In this document: in pieces, positions 55,832 through 64,000 of the stretch
Position numbering within the stretch: the first letter of the stretch is position 1
How the letters are laid out: each line of letters begins with the position of its first letter
Origin: Streptomyces liangshanensis
GTDB lineage: Bacteria; Actinomycetota; Actinomycetes; Streptomycetales; Streptomycetaceae
Reading direction: 5' to 3'
NCBI RefSeq assembly: GCF_011694815.1
Contig: NZ_CP050177.1
Span: 248,001-312,000 of the forward strand
DNA: 64,000 nucleotides
Notes under the pieces: generated by a model
What the model saw: the letters and a program-made list of their open reading frames with translations, nothing else
Database searches by the model: none
What the model was told of the DNA's origin: nothing
Translations under genes and position numbers: made by a program

Positions 55832-58156
55832 GTGACAGACAAGTCCGCAGCCGCGGCAGCACGGGCGACCGTGCACGGCTACCCCCGCCAGGGCCTGAAC
55901 CGCGAACTCAAGAAGGCCGTCGAGGGCTACTGGAAAGGCACCGTCGACGCCGGCGCGTTGCGCGCGACGGCGGCCGGACTGCGCCGGGCGAACTGGCGCC
56001 GGCTGGCCGACGCCGGGATCCACGAGGTGCCGACCGGCGACTTCTCGTTCTACGACCACGTCCTCGACACCAGCGTGATGGTCGGCGCGATCCCCGCCCG
56101 CCACCGCGAGGCCGTCACGGCCGACGCGCTCGACGGGTACTTCGCGATGGCGCGCGGCACGCAGCAGGTCGCGCCGCTGGAGATGACCAAGTGGTTCGAC
56201 ACGAACTACCACTACCTGGTGCCCGAGCTGGGCCCCGACACCGTGTTCACCGCCGACTCCGCCGAGCAGGTCGCCCAGCTGAGGGAAGCCGTCGCGCTGG
56301 GCCTCACGGCGCGCCCCGTGCTCGTGGGTCCGGTCACCTACCTGCTGCTGGCCAAGCCCGCGCCCGGTGTCGCCCCGGACTTCGAGCCGCTGACGCTGCT
56401 CGACCGGCTGCTGCCGGTGTACGCGGAGGTGCTGGCCGACCTGCGGGCGGCCGGCGCCGACTGGGTGCAGCTCGACGAGCCCGCGCTCGTCGAGGACAGG
56501 ACCCCGGCCGAGCTGAACGCCACCGCCCGCGCCTACCGGGACCTCGGGGCGCTCACCGACCGGCCGAAGCTGCTGGTCGCGTCGTACTTCGACCGGCTCG
56601 GCAAGGCCCTGCCGGTCCTCGCCAAGGCGCCCGTCGAGGGGCTCGCCCTCGACTTCACCGGCCCGGCGGCCGCCAACCTCGACGCCCTCGCGGCCGTCGG
56701 GGGCCTGCCCGGCAAGCGCCTGGTCGCGGGGGTCGTCAACGGCCGCAACATCTGGATCAACGACTTCGCGAAGTCCCTGTCGGTGCTCGGCACGCTCCTC
56801 GGGCTCGCCGACCGGGTCGACGTGTCGTCCTCCTGCTCCCTCCTGCACGTCCCGCTGGACGTCACGGCGGAGCGGGACATCGATCCGCGGATCCTGCGCT
56901 GGCTCGCCTTCGCGCGCCAGAAGACGGAGGAGATCGTCACGCTGGCCCGGGGCCTTGCCCAGGGCACGGACACGATCGCCGCCGAACTCGCCGCGAACCG
57001 CGCCGACCTGGCCTCGCGCGCCGGATCCGCGCTCACCAACGACCCGGCGGTCCGCGCCCGCGCGACGGCCGTCACGGACGCGGACGGGCGCCGCGCCGCC
57101 CCGTACCCGGAGCGGGCCGCGGCCCAACGCGCCCACCTCGGGCTGCCGTTGCTGCCGACCACCACCATCGGTTCGTTCCCGCAGACGAACGAGCTGCGCG
57201 CGGCGCGCGCCGACCTGCGCGCCGGACGCATCGGCACCACCGGGTACGACGAGCGCATCGAGGCCGAGATCCGGGAGGTCCTCGCCTTCCAGGAGAAGGC
57301 CGGCATCGACGTGCTGGTGCACGGCGAGCCCGAACGCAACGACATGGTGCAGTACTTCGCCGAACAGCTCACCGGCTACCTCGCCACCCGGCAGGGATGG
57401 GTGCAGTCGTACGGCACCCGCTACGTCCGCCCGCCGATCCTGGCCGGGGACATCTCGCGTCCCGAGCCGATGACGGTCCGCTGGACCACGTACGCCCAGT
57501 CGGTCACCGACCGGCCGGTCAAGGGCATGCTCACCGGTCCCGTCACCATGCTGGCCTGGTCGTTCGTCCGTGACGACCAGCCGCTCGGCGACACCGCGCG
57601 GCAGGTCGCCCTCGCGCTGCGCGACGAGGTGGCCGACTTGGAGGCGGCCGGCACCCCGGTCATCCAGGTGGACGAGCCGGCGCTGCGCGAGACGCTGCCG
57701 CTGCGCGCCGAGGACCGCGCGGCCTACCTGGACTGGGCGACCGAGTCGTTCCGTATCACCACCAGCGGGGTCCGGCCGGCCACCCAGATCCACACGCACA
57801 TGTGCTACGCGGAGTTCGGCGACATCGTGCAGGCCATCGAGGACCTGGACGCCGACGTGATCAGCCTGGAGGCGGCGCGGTCGCACATGCAGGTCGCCGA
57901 CGAACTGGCGGCGGCCGGCTATCCGCGCGAGGTGGGACCCGGGGTCTACGACATCCACTCCCCCCGCGTGCCCTCCGCCCAGGAGGCGGCGGCCCTGCTG
58001 CGCAAGGGACTTGAGGCCGTGCCCGCGGAACGGCTGTGGGTCAACCCGGACTGCGGGCTGAAGACCCGCGGCTGGACGGAGGTGCGCGCCTCGCTGGAGA
58101 ACCTGGTCGAGGCCGCCCGTGAGGTACGGGGCACCCTGCCCGCCACGGCCTCCTGA
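55832..58156 (+). CDS. metE: Cobalamin-independent methionine synthase
   Basis: 774 residues from a GTG at 55832 with AAGGAGAG upstream. The N-terminal barrel starts GYPRQGLNRELKKAVEGYWKG. The catalytic barrel has TTTIGSFPQTNELR, VLVHGEPERNDMVQYF, GMLTGPVTMLAWSFVR, the zinc ligands His and Cys in IHTHMCYAEF and Cys in VNPDCGLKTR. It transfers the methyl group of methyl-tetrahydrofolate-glutamates to homocysteine. It is zinc-dependent, of note near a zinc-sparing block, but its control here is by the cobalamin riboswitch. Confidence 0.97.
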   Translation: MTDKSAAAAARATVHGYPRQGLNRELKKAVEGYWKGTVDAGALRATAAGLRRANWRRLADAGIHEVPTGDFSFYDHVLDTSVMVGAIPARHREAVTADALDGYFAMARGTQQVAPLEMTKWFDTNYHYLVPELGPDTVFTADSAEQVAQLREAVALGLTARPVLVGPVTYLLLAKPAPGVAPDFEPLTLLDRLLPVYAEVLADLRAAGADWVQLDEPALVEDRTPAELNATARAYRDLGALTDRPKLLVASYFDRLGKALPVLAKAPVEGLALDFTGPAAANLDALAAVGGLPGKRLVAGVVNGRNIWINDFAKSLSVLGTLLGLADRVDVSSSCSLLHVPLDVTAERDIDPRILRWLAFARQKTEEIVTLARGLAQGTDTIAAELAANRADLASRAGSALTNDPAVRARATAVTDADGRRAAPYPERAAAQRAHLGLPLLPTTTIGSFPQTNELRAARADLRAGRIGTTGYDERIEAEIREVLAFQEKAGIDVLVHGEPERNDMVQYFAEQLTGYLATRQGWVQSYGTRYVRPPILAGDISRPEPMTVRWTTYAQSVTDRPVKGMLTGPVTMLAWSFVRDDQPLGDTARQVALALRDEVADLEAAGTPVIQVDEPALRETLPLRAEDRAAYLDWATESFRITTSGVRPATQIHTHMCYAEFGDIVQAIEDLDADVISLEAARSHMQVADELAAAGYPREVGPGVYDIHSPRVPSAQEAAALLRKGLEAVPAERLWVNPDCGLKTRGWTEVRASLENLVEAAREVRGTLPATAS

Positions 58157-58162
58157 CCCGGC

Positions 58163-58226
58163 GGCGGCCGGGGCGGACAGAGCGGATGTTTCCCGACATC
58201 CGGTCAACTGCTCCGCCCCGGCCGCC
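58163..58226 (+). terminator. metE terminator
   Basis: Outer arms GGCGGCCGGGGCGGA (58163-58177) and TCCGCCCCGGCCGCC (58212-58226), perfect, enclosing an inner hairpin CGGATGT/ACATCCG (58183-58202). It separates metE from the second riboswitch. Confidence 0.82.
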
Positions 58227-58254
58227 GTCAGGCGCTGTGGCGATCCCCGTCGAC

Positions 58255-58385
58255 AGGCGGTACGGTCGCGTGGACATGACGACGGTGTGACGGAAGTCCG
58301 GTGAGAATCCGGCACGGTCGCGCCACTGTGTACCCGTACCTCTGCGGGAAGTCAGACCCGGCACCTTCGTCTCAGGCACCACGAT
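58255..58385 (+). promoter_or_regulatory. Cobalamin riboswitch of cbtBA
   Basis: The compact core GGAAGTCCGGTGAGAATCC, followed by GGCACGGTCGCGCCACTGT (58292-58329), and a B12 box variant AAGTCAGACCCGGCACC (58349-58365) match the cobalamin riboswitch used before cbtB in actinobacteria. It lies 31 bp before the CbtB ATG. Confidence 0.9.
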
Positions 58386-58415
58386 CGGGACGCGTGTTCC
58401 CCAGGAGGTTCGGCC

Positions 58416-58634
58416 ATGGCACACTCCGCCGCCCCCGCGACAGCCGCAACACCGGCTCTCACTCCCCTCTCGCTCAAGGAGATAGCCCCCTGGGCGCTCT
58501 TCTTCGGCGTGCTGATGCTCGTCCTGCTCTACTTCGTCGGCGCGGAACAGGGCGCCCTGTCGGTCATCTCCGGTGAGAGCGTGCACGAGTGGGTCCACGA
58601 CGGACGCCACCTGCTCGGCTTCCCCTGCCACTGA
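58416..58634 (+). CDS. cbtB: CbtB, small cobalt-transport subunit
   Basis: 72 residues. One transmembrane helix (APWALFFGVLMLVLLYFVGAEQ) is followed by a C-terminal metal-binding tail HEWVHDGRHLLGFPCH, the CbtB signature with four His and one Cys. CbtB and CbtA form a predicted cobalt uptake system whose genes are regularly under cobalamin riboswitches. The Cys-His tail is the likely Co(II) site. cbtA follows 21 bp downstream. Confidence 0.93.
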   Translation: MAHSAAPATAATPALTPLSLKEIAPWALFFGVLMLVLLYFVGAEQGALSVISGESVHEWVHDGRHLLGFPCH

Positions 58635-58655
58635 CCGGCCGGGAGACCTCCGCCC

Positions 58656-59435
58656 ATGAACTCCATATCCGTCCGCGCCCTGCTCGTGCGCGGCATGCTC
58701 GCCGGGCTCGGCGCCGGTGTGCTCGCCCTGATCGTCGCCTACCTGCTCGGTGAGCCCTCCGTCGACGCGGCCATCGCGTTCGAGGAGAGCCACAGCCACG
58801 AGCACGGCGGCGAGGAACTCGTCAGCCGTTCCCTCCAGTCCACCGCGGGCCTCGCCACCGGTGTGCTGATCTTCGGCATCGCGGTCGGCGGCATCGCCGC
58901 CCTCGCGTTCTGCTACGCCCTGGGCCGCGTCGGCCGGTTCGGACCGCGGGCGACCGCCCTCCTGCTGTCCGTCGGCGCGCTGCTCACGGTGTACGTCGTG
59001 CCGTTCCTCAAGTACCCGGCCAACCCGCCCGCCGTCGGCAACGGCGACACCATCGGGAAGCGGACGACGCTGTACTTCCTGATGATCGTGCTCAGTGTCC
59101 TGCTCGCGGCCGCCGCGCTCCTGCTCGGCCGCCGTCTCGCCCCGCGTCTGGGCAACTGGAACGCCACCGTGGCGGCGGGGGCGGCCTTCGTCGCCGCCGT
59201 CGGACTGGCCTACGGCTTCCTGCCGACGATCAACGAGGTGCCCAAGGACTTCCCGGCCACCCTGGTCTGGGAGTTCCGGCTGTCCTCGCTGGCCGTCCAG
59301 GTCACCCTGTGGACCACGTTCGGCCTGCTCTTCGGCCACCTCGCCGAGCGGCTCCTCGTCCCGAGGACCGACCGGGTCACCGTGCCCGCCGGTACGCCGG
59401 CGGTGGAACCGAAGGCCACCGCCACGGCGGGCTGA
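58656..59435 (+). CDS. cbtA: CbtA, cobalt transporter membrane subunit
   Basis: 259 residues with about six transmembrane helices. The family start NSISVRALLVRGMLAGLGAGVLALIVAYLLGEPSVDAAIAFEE is followed by a His-rich loop SHSHEHGGEELVSRSLQ (about residues 47-63), the probable periplasmic-side cobalt site. Later helices include GIAVGGIAALAFCYALGR. It works with CbtB and is expressed when cobalamin is scarce through the upstream riboswitch. Confidence 0.93.
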   Translation: MNSISVRALLVRGMLAGLGAGVLALIVAYLLGEPSVDAAIAFEESHSHEHGGEELVSRSLQSTAGLATGVLIFGIAVGGIAALAFCYALGRVGRFGPRATALLLSVGALLTVYVVPFLKYPANPPAVGNGDTIGKRTTLYFLMIVLSVLLAAAALLLGRRLAPRLGNWNATVAAGAAFVAAVGLAYGFLPTINEVPKDFPATLVWEFRLSSLAVQVTLWTTFGLLFGHLAERLLVPRTDRVTVPAGTPAVEPKATATAG

Positions 59436-59455
59436 CCAGCGCCGCACCGACACGC

Positions 59456-59489
59456 CGATGCCCCCGGGAGTCATACCCTGGGGGCATCG
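59456..59489 (+). terminator. cbtBA terminator
   Basis: Perfect 10-bp arms CGATGCCCCC and GGGGGCATCG with a 14-base loop, 21 bp past the cbtA stop. Confidence 0.78.
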
Positions 59490-59538
59490 GGCGTTTCGCC
59501 CTGTTCGGCCCGTCCGGCCCGTTCGACCTGGGAGAACC

Positions 59539-60411
59539 GTGGACGTCGATCTGAGGAAGCTCCGCTACTTCGTGGCGGTCGCCGAGGAACTGCACTTCGG
59601 GCGCGCCGCCGAGCGGCTGCACATCGCCCAGCCGGTCCTCTCCCGCCAGATCCGCGCGCTGGAGGAGGAGCTGCGGGTCCAGCTCCTCACCCGGGACCGG
59701 CGCTCGACCGCCCTCACCCCGGCCGGCACGCAGGTGCACCGGGACGCGGTGTCGTTGCTGGCCGCCGCCGAGGGCCTGCTGCGCCGGGCGCGGCGGGCCG
59801 CGGGCGGCACGGACCGGCTGACGGTCGGATTCATGCCCGGCATCACGGTCACCACCGCCGTCCAGGCCCTCACCGCCCGCCACCCGGGCCTGACGGTGGA
59901 CGTCCTGCGGACGTCCTGGGAGGACCAGACGCAGGCGGTACGCGACGGGCGGGTCGACGTCAGTTTCGTACGGATGCCCGCCGACCGCTCCGACCTGAGC
60001 CTGCGCCCGCTGTTCAGCGAGCCCAGGGTGGCGGTCCTGCCGCGCGGACACCGGCTCGCGGGGAAGCAGTCCGTCGACATCGCCGACCTGGCGGGTGAGC
60101 GGCTGCTCCAGGACCCCGACGCGGTCCCCGAGTGGCGGGACCTGCCCCACCGGGTGCCCGACGAGGACCCCCGGCCGGTCCCCGCCGTCCGCACCGTCGA
60201 GGAGAAGCTCGAGTACGTGGCCGCCCTCCAGGGAGTGGTCGTGCTGCCCCGGTCCACCGCGCTGTACTACACCCGCCCCGACCTCTGCCAGATCACCGTC
60301 GCGGACATCGAGCCCGGTCAGGTCTGCCTGGCCTGGAGCGACCGGCACCCGGGGGCGCTGACCCTGGAGTTCGCGGACCTGGCCGCCGGGATCTACGCGG
60401 ACGGTCCCTGA
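59539..60411 (+). CDS. LysR family transcriptional regulator
   Basis: 290 residues from a GTG with GGGAGAA upstream. The winged helix-turn-helix is MDVDLRKLRYFVAVAEELHFGRAAERLHIAQPVLSRQIRALEEELRVQLLTR. The substrate-binding domain runs from TVGFMPGITVTTAVQALTARHPGLTVDVLR onward, as in CbnR/BenM-like regulators. No divergent partner gene exists, and the next gene (60562) runs the same way 150 bp downstream; the target is unknown. Confidence 0.93.
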   Translation: MDVDLRKLRYFVAVAEELHFGRAAERLHIAQPVLSRQIRALEEELRVQLLTRDRRSTALTPAGTQVHRDAVSLLAAAEGLLRRARRAAGGTDRLTVGFMPGITVTTAVQALTARHPGLTVDVLRTSWEDQTQAVRDGRVDVSFVRMPADRSDLSLRPLFSEPRVAVLPRGHRLAGKQSVDIADLAGERLLQDPDAVPEWRDLPHRVPDEDPRPVPAVRTVEEKLEYVAALQGVVVLPRSTALYYTRPDLCQITVADIEPGQVCLAWSDRHPGALTLEFADLAAGIYADGP

Positions 60412-60561
60412 GCCCCCGTACCGCCGGACGCCCTTTACCTCCGGCGTAATCGACCCCGCCGGGGAGGCGAGGCAGGCTTGGACGCACCGGGTCCCGGGCG
60501 GCGCACTCCGCCCGGGGCCCGGGTCCCCGACCCACCGCACCTCGCCGGAGGCTGATCCGCC

Positions 60562-60939
60562 ATGTCCGTGAACCCGTACGAGACCGCCGTCACCCGTTAC
60601 TTCGAGGCCTGGAACGCGCCGTCCGCCGAGGCGCGGGCCAAGGCGGTGGCCGCCGCCTGGACCGAGGACGGCGGGTACACCGATCCGCTGGCGGACGTCA
60701 GCGGGCAGGAGGCGGTCACGGCCGTCGTCGCCGGGGCCCGGGAGCAGTTCCCCGGGTTCACGTTCCGGTTGGCGGGCGCGGTCGACGGCCACCACGGTGT
60801 CGCGCGCTTCGGCTGGGAGCTGGTCTCGGACGCGGACGGTTCGGTGCCGGTCACGGGCTCCGACGTCCTCACGCTGGCCGACGACGGCCGGATCGACCGG
60901 GTGTACGGCTTCCTGGACCGGGTGCCGGCCGGGGCGTGA
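60562..60939 (+). CDS. SnoaL-like (NTF2 fold) protein
   Basis: 125 residues; the ATG follows CGGAGG. Conical NTF2 fold: YETAVTRYFEAWNAPSAEARAKAVAAAWTEDGGYTDPLADVSGQ is typical, with FRLAGAVDGHHGVARFGWELV and a terminal strand DGRIDRVYGFLD. Such domains bind or isomerise small hydrophobic ligands. His in VDGHHGVARF and Asp in YTDPLADV line the cavity by analogy. The function is unknown. Confidence 0.85.
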   Translation: MSVNPYETAVTRYFEAWNAPSAEARAKAVAAAWTEDGGYTDPLADVSGQEAVTAVVAGAREQFPGFTFRLAGAVDGHHGVARFGWELVSDADGSVPVTGSDVLTLADDGRIDRVYGFLDRVPAGA

Positions 60940-61033
60940 CCGGCACGTGACCCCGGGGGCTAGGGGGCGGGTACGGCGGGGGTGGCGGGGAGTCCGGCCC
61001 GGAGGCTTGTGAGAGCGCTCCCAGGGCGTCAGC

Positions 61034-61702
61034 ATGCTCCGTATGAACGTGCCCGCCGCCACCCCGGCCCCCTCCTCCGCCGCCCCGTCCCCCTACGTCC
61101 GCGCGTACTGCCCCGGGGATCTCCCGGCGGTGTACGACATCTGCGTGCGGACCGCGCACGAGGGCCGGGACTCACGCCACCTGTACCCGGACCCGGAGCT
61201 GATGCCGAGCATCTTCGCCGCGCCCTACGCGGCGCTGGAACCCGAGCTGGCGTTCGTCCTCGACGACGGGCACGGCCGGGCCGCCGGGTACATCCTCGGC
61301 ACGGCGGACACGCCCGCCTTCGCGCGGGCGTTCCGTTCCGTCTGGCTGCCGACGCTGACCGGCCGCTATCCGGCGCCGGCCGGGCCGCCCCGGACACCGA
61401 GCGAGGAGATGATCGCGCTCATGCACGATCCGGAACGGATGGTGCTGCCCGAGCTGGCCGCGTACCCCGCCCATCTCCACATCGACCTGCTGCCCGACCA
61501 GCAGCGGAAGGGACACGGGCGGGCGCTCGTGGTCCGGTTCCTCGGGGCCCTGCGGGAGCGGGGGGTCGGGGCGGCCCATCTCGCGATGGTCACCGCGAAC
61601 ACCTCGGCCCGGGCCTTCTACGACCGGCTGGGCTTCCGGCCGATCGCGGTGCCCGACCCGGGCCCGATCACGTACCTGGGGCGCTCGACGGCGGTGGACT
61701 AG
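61034..61702 (+). CDS. GNAT family N-acetyltransferase
   Basis: 222 residues from the ATG at 61034 (another at 61043). After a Pro/Ala-rich start, YVRAYCPGDLPAVYDICVRTA begins the GNAT fold. The acetyl-CoA loop is LLPDQQRKGHGRALVVRFL (Q/RxxGxG/A), and NTSARAFYDRLGFRPI is the conserved C-terminal part. It resembles bacterial relatives of O-GlcNAcase-type acetyltransferase domains. The substrate is unknown, and it is converging with the aldo/keto reductase gene. Confidence 0.9.
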   Translation: MLRMNVPAATPAPSSAAPSPYVRAYCPGDLPAVYDICVRTAHEGRDSRHLYPDPELMPSIFAAPYAALEPELAFVLDDGHGRAAGYILGTADTPAFARAFRSVWLPTLTGRYPAPAGPPRTPSEEMIALMHDPERMVLPELAAYPAHLHIDLLPDQQRKGHGRALVVRFLGALRERGVGAAHLAMVTANTSARAFYDRLGFRPIAVPDPGPITYLGRSTAVD

Positions 61703-61736
61703 GGGCACGCGACCGGTGCCGCCGGTCCCCACGTGC

Positions 61737-62690
61737 TCAGTGGCGGTGACCCGCCGCGCTGCCGTGCGGCGCCACCTCCTCGATCGACGCCAGGTCGTCG
61801 GCCGTCAGGTCGATGTCCGCCGCGCGGGCGTTCTCCTCCAGGTACGCGCGCCGCTTGGTGCCCGGGATCGGGACGACGTTACGGGCGATCAGCCAGGCCA
61901 GCGCCAACTGCGTCACCGTGACGCCCTTGGCCTCGGCCAGGGCGGCGATCCGGTCGGCCAGCGCGGCGTTCTCGGCGATGTTCTCCTCCGAGAAGCGCTC
62001 CAGGCCGCGCCGGGCGTCGTCCGGCGCCAGGTCCTCGCGGCGGGTGATCCCGCCGCCCAGGAAGCCCCGCCCGAGCGGGGAGAACGCGACGAAGCCGATG
62101 CCCAGCTCCCGTACGGTGTCCAGCACGTCGTTCTGCTCGACGTCCCGGCTGAACAGGGAGTACTCCGACTGGAGCGCGGTCAGGGGGTGGACCGCGTGGG
62201 CCCGGCGGATCTGGTCGGGGGTCGCCTCCGACAGGCCGAGGTAACGGACCTTCCCGGCCCTGACCATCTCGGCCATCGCGCCCACGGTCTCCTCGACCGG
62301 CACGTCGGGGTCCACGCGGTGCAGGTAGTAGAGGTCGATGACGTCCGTGCCGAGGTGCTTCAGCGAACGGTCCACCGCCCGGTGGGCGTACCCGGGACTG
62401 CCGTTCGGCCCGTGCGCCGTGCCGTCGTCGTCGAACTCCGTGGCGAACTTCGTCGCGAGGGTGATCTCGTCCCGGCGGGCGCCGAGGGCGCGCCCGACCA
62501 GTCTCTCGTTCTCGAACGGCCCGTACGCCTCCGCGGTGTCGATGTGGGTGACACCGAGGTCGACGGCCCGGTTGAGCGTGGCGACGGCCTCCCGCTCGTC
62601 GCGGGGGCCGTACCAGACGCTCATGCCCATCGCGCCCAGCCCTTCGGCGGAGACGGTCAGGCCCTGGGATCCGAGGTTCACGGTCTTCAT
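61737..62690 (-). CDS. Aldo/keto reductase, MerR-controlled
   Basis: 317 residues. It has [50 protein letters not shown] (Asp, Tyr), [10 protein letters not shown] (Lys), [16 protein letters not shown] (His) and [16 protein letters not shown]. This is the YakC/plant-type AKR13 group that detoxifies aldehydes. Its ATG overlaps the MerR stop (ATGA), so the two are one operon. MerR-AKR pairs of this kind respond to reactive aldehydes such as methylglyoxal or formaldehyde. Confidence 0.94.
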   Translation of the reverse strand: MKTVNLGSQGLTVSAEGLGAMGMSVWYGPRDEREAVATLNRAVDLGVTHIDTAEAYGPFENERLVGRALGARRDEITLATKFATEFDDDGTAHGPNGSPGYAHRAVDRSLKHLGTDVIDLYYLHRVDPDVPVEETVGAMAEMVRAGKVRYLGLSEATPDQIRRAHAVHPLTALQSEYSLFSRDVEQNDVLDTVRELGIGFVAFSPLGRGFLGGGITRREDLAPDDARRGLERFSEENIAENAALADRIAALAEAKGVTVTQLALAWLIARNVVPIPGTKRRAYLEENARAADIDLTADDLASIEEVAPHGSAAGHRH

Positions 62691-63100
62691 CGGGAGGTGG
62701 TGCCCTTTCGGTAGTAGGCGATCTTGCGCTCGATGGCGGCCAGATGACCGCGGGTCTCCGCGAGCTGGTCGAGGACGCGCTCGCGGTGTTGCTCCAGGAC
62801 GGCCAGCCGGGCGGCTTCGGTGCCTTCCGTGCGGCAGATCTCGGTGAAGGCCCGGATGGCGCGGATGGGCATGCCGGTCCCGCGCAGCATGACGACGCCC
62901 GAGATCCAGCCCAGGTCCCGAGCGTGGTACCGGCGCTGCCCGGAGGGCGCGCGGTCGGCGGGGGACGCCGTCAGGCCTTCGCGTTCGTAGTAGCGGAGCG
63001 TGTCGATGGTGAGGCCGGACACCGCCGCCGCCTCGCCGATCGTCAGCCCGTCGTCGGGGATCTCCACTTCCGGCGCCTGCCGGGGAACCGCTGCGTTCAT
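62687..63100 (-). CDS. MerR family regulator
   Basis: 137 residues from the ATG at 63100; a GTG at 63115 would add five residues. Winged helix [25 protein letters not shown] and [27 protein letters not shown], then a dimer helix with [31 protein letters not shown]. It has no metal-binding Cys, fitting the AdhR-like aldehyde-responsive group. It is coupled to the aldo/keto reductase and preceded by a perfect palindrome. Confidence 0.93.
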   Translation of the reverse strand: MNAAVPRQAPEVEIPDDGLTIGEAAAVSGLTIDTLRYYEREGLTASPADRAPSGQRRYHARDLGWISGVVMLRGTGMPIRAIRAFTEICRTEGTEAARLAVLEQHRERVLDQLAETRGHLAAIERKIAYYRKGTTSR

Positions 63101-63114
63101 GCGTCCAGCGTCCA

Positions 63115-63134
63115 CCCTGGAGTGCGCTCCAGGG
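63115..63134. promoter_or_regulatory. MerR operator
   Basis: CCCTGGAGTGCGCTCCAGGG, a perfect 20-bp palindrome, 14 bp before the MerR ATG. TGGAGTGNRCTCCA is the typical operator of aldehyde-responsive MerR regulators, which bind between -35 and -10. Confidence 0.85.
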
Positions 63135-63272
63135 CAAATCCCCCGTGTGAGGCTCGCCGCACGGGCGGGGTGGCGCGGCCGGGTCCGTCAGCCGCGGAAA
63201 GGATCTGTTCTCTCGGCGTGTCGGGCCACTTCGTGGCAGGGTGTGTGCCGATCACGGACGCGAGGAGGCCCC

Positions 63273-63869
63273 ATGGGCGAGAGCACCACCGGCACGGAAG
63301 CATGTCTGGGCTTCGACGACTGGACGTGGCTGAACCCGCCCGCCCGCTGGGCCCCGTACGACGACGCGCTCGACGTCACGACCGATCCGGACACCGACTT
63401 CTGGGTGACCACGCACTACGACTTCGTCCGGGACACGGGGCACGCGCTGCTGCGGCCGGTGCCCGCGCGGTTCCGGCTGCGGGCGACGTTCAGTGGTGAT
63501 TACCACGAACAGTACGACCAGGCGGGGCTGTTGCTCCGGATCGACGAGAAGAACTGGATCAAGACCGGCATCGAGTACGTCGACGGCAGGCAGCAGTTGA
63601 GCGCGGTGGTGACGCGCGAGGTGTCCGACTGGAACGTCGTACCGCTCGCGTATCTCACCGACGCCCCGGGGCCGGTGACCGTCGAACTGCGGCGCGAGGG
63701 CGACACGGTGACGATCCTGTACGGCGTCGGCGGCGCCCCGGAGACGATGCTGCGCCTCGCGTACTTCCCGCCGGAGGTGCCCGCGCAGGCCGGGCCGATG
63801 TGCGCGTCGCCCGACGGGAAGGGCTTCACGGCGCGGTTCACCGCGCTGCGTCTCGACGCGCTCACCTGA
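63273..63869 (+). CDS. DUF1349 (regulation of enolase-like) protein
   Basis: 198 residues; the ATG at 63273 follows GAGGAGG. The concanavalin-like jelly roll of DUF1349 is evident: WTWLNPPARWAPYDDALDVTTDPDTDFW, FSGDYHEQYDQAGLLLRIDEKNWIKTGIEYVDGRQQLSAVVTRE, and SDWNVVPL. There is no signal peptide. The family name comes from a yeast homologue and its activity is unknown. Confidence 0.88.
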   Translation: MGESTTGTEACLGFDDWTWLNPPARWAPYDDALDVTTDPDTDFWVTTHYDFVRDTGHALLRPVPARFRLRATFSGDYHEQYDQAGLLLRIDEKNWIKTGIEYVDGRQQLSAVVTREVSDWNVVPLAYLTDAPGPVTVELRREGDTVTILYGVGGAPETMLRLAYFPPEVPAQAGPMCASPDGKGFTARFTALRLDALT

Positions 63870-63977
63870 GGTGACGTGAGGTGAGGTGGCTCCGGCCGCG
63901 GGAGGCCCTCTGGTGCCTGCCGCGGCCGGGCGCTTTGCTGGTGGGTGTCCCCCGTCGTCCGACCGCGAGGACCCGCC

Positions 63978-64000
63978 ATGACGCAGCCGACCGAACCCGC
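63978..64000 (+). CDS. Start of a further gene (cut by the window end)
   Basis: An ATG at 63978 preceded by GCGAGGA opens a frame reading MTQPTEP to the window edge. Too little is present to identify it. Confidence 0.4.

Noticed and set aside
54629..58315. Long minus-strand open frame opposite metE, the riboswitch and the receptor gene
   Set aside because: It crosses a riboswitch and two well-supported plus-strand genes, and its translation is repetitive Arg/Gly/Val sequence with no domain.

Overview
The window is about 72% GC, densely packed and rich in GTG/TTG starts with Shine-Dalgarno leaders. It has gamma-butyrolactone signalling genes, SARP regulators, an RppA-type type III PKS, C-minus ribosomal proteins and HGxxPAAW-type small proteins. 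Together these point to a Streptomyces (or very close actinomycete) chromosome. I see no rRNA, tRNA, CRISPR array, transposase or phage gene.

0-20 kb: zinc starvation. After an aldo/keto reductase and an MFS exporter come cysteine-free ribosomal proteins L31 and L33 (2183-2672). Ordinary genes follow (phosphatase, secreted proteins, MarR, cold-shock protein). A coherent Zur-type block then occupies 7962-19028. Three 15-bp sites close to TGAAAATCATTTTCA precede (i) a secreted choice-of-anchor M protein, (ii) a divergent pair with a 27-His small protein on one side and cysteine-free L32 plus a CobW/COG0523 GTPase on the other, and (iii) a six-gene operon. That operon encodes three anchored-repeat surface proteins, a ZnuA-like binding protein with an anchored-repeat domain inserted in it, an ATPase and a permease. 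The logic is zinc sparing (ribosomal paralogues), metal delivery (GTPase, His-rich protein) and surface capture plus uptake.

21-42 kb: the most unusual part, a biosynthetic gene cluster. A tightly coupled minus-strand operon carries homologues of TrpC, TrpF, TrpA and TrpD but no TrpE or TrpB, interleaved with a solo ectoine-synthase (EctC) homologue, a proline-type adenylation enzyme, a carrier protein and an IVD/prolyl-PCP-type dehydrogenase. Upstream are a double-hotdog dehydratase, a KAS II-type ketosynthase and an alpha-oxoamine synthase, then FabG, KAS III and ACP. A plus-strand arm encodes a methyltransferase, a Baeyer-Villiger-type monooxygenase, a Tat-exported FAD oxidase, an SRPBCC protein, a hydrolase and a phosphopantetheinyl transferase. 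The TrpD homologue keeps its PRPP site but has lost the residues that bind anthranilate. My reading is that the Trp chemistry has been reused to build a fused pyrrole on a different, EctC-derived amino heterocycle. A SARP gene (32561) and 11-bp-spaced heptamer repeats (35589-35643, 32250-32267) suggest its control.

43-55 kb: regulation and small PKS loci. DUF1772, hemerythrin and NmrA-like genes come first. Next is a gamma-butyrolactone module: ActIII-like ketoreductase, SARP, ArpA-type receptor and AfsA, with autoregulatory-element palindromes at 47412, 48249 and 48481. PrsW and a membrane protein follow, then an rppA / CYP158-like / cupin operon in which the P450 lacks its heme-cysteine region. 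A second ArpA-type receptor has its own ARE-like site. A 68-bp promoter block is shared between the DUF1772 gene at 19.7 kb and the NmrA gene at 45.4 kb.

55-64 kb: cobalamin and housekeeping. One cobalamin riboswitch precedes metE and a second precedes cbtB-cbtA. Then follow LysR, SnoaL-like, GNAT, a MerR/aldo-keto reductase pair with its operator, a DUF1349 protein, and the first codons of one more gene.
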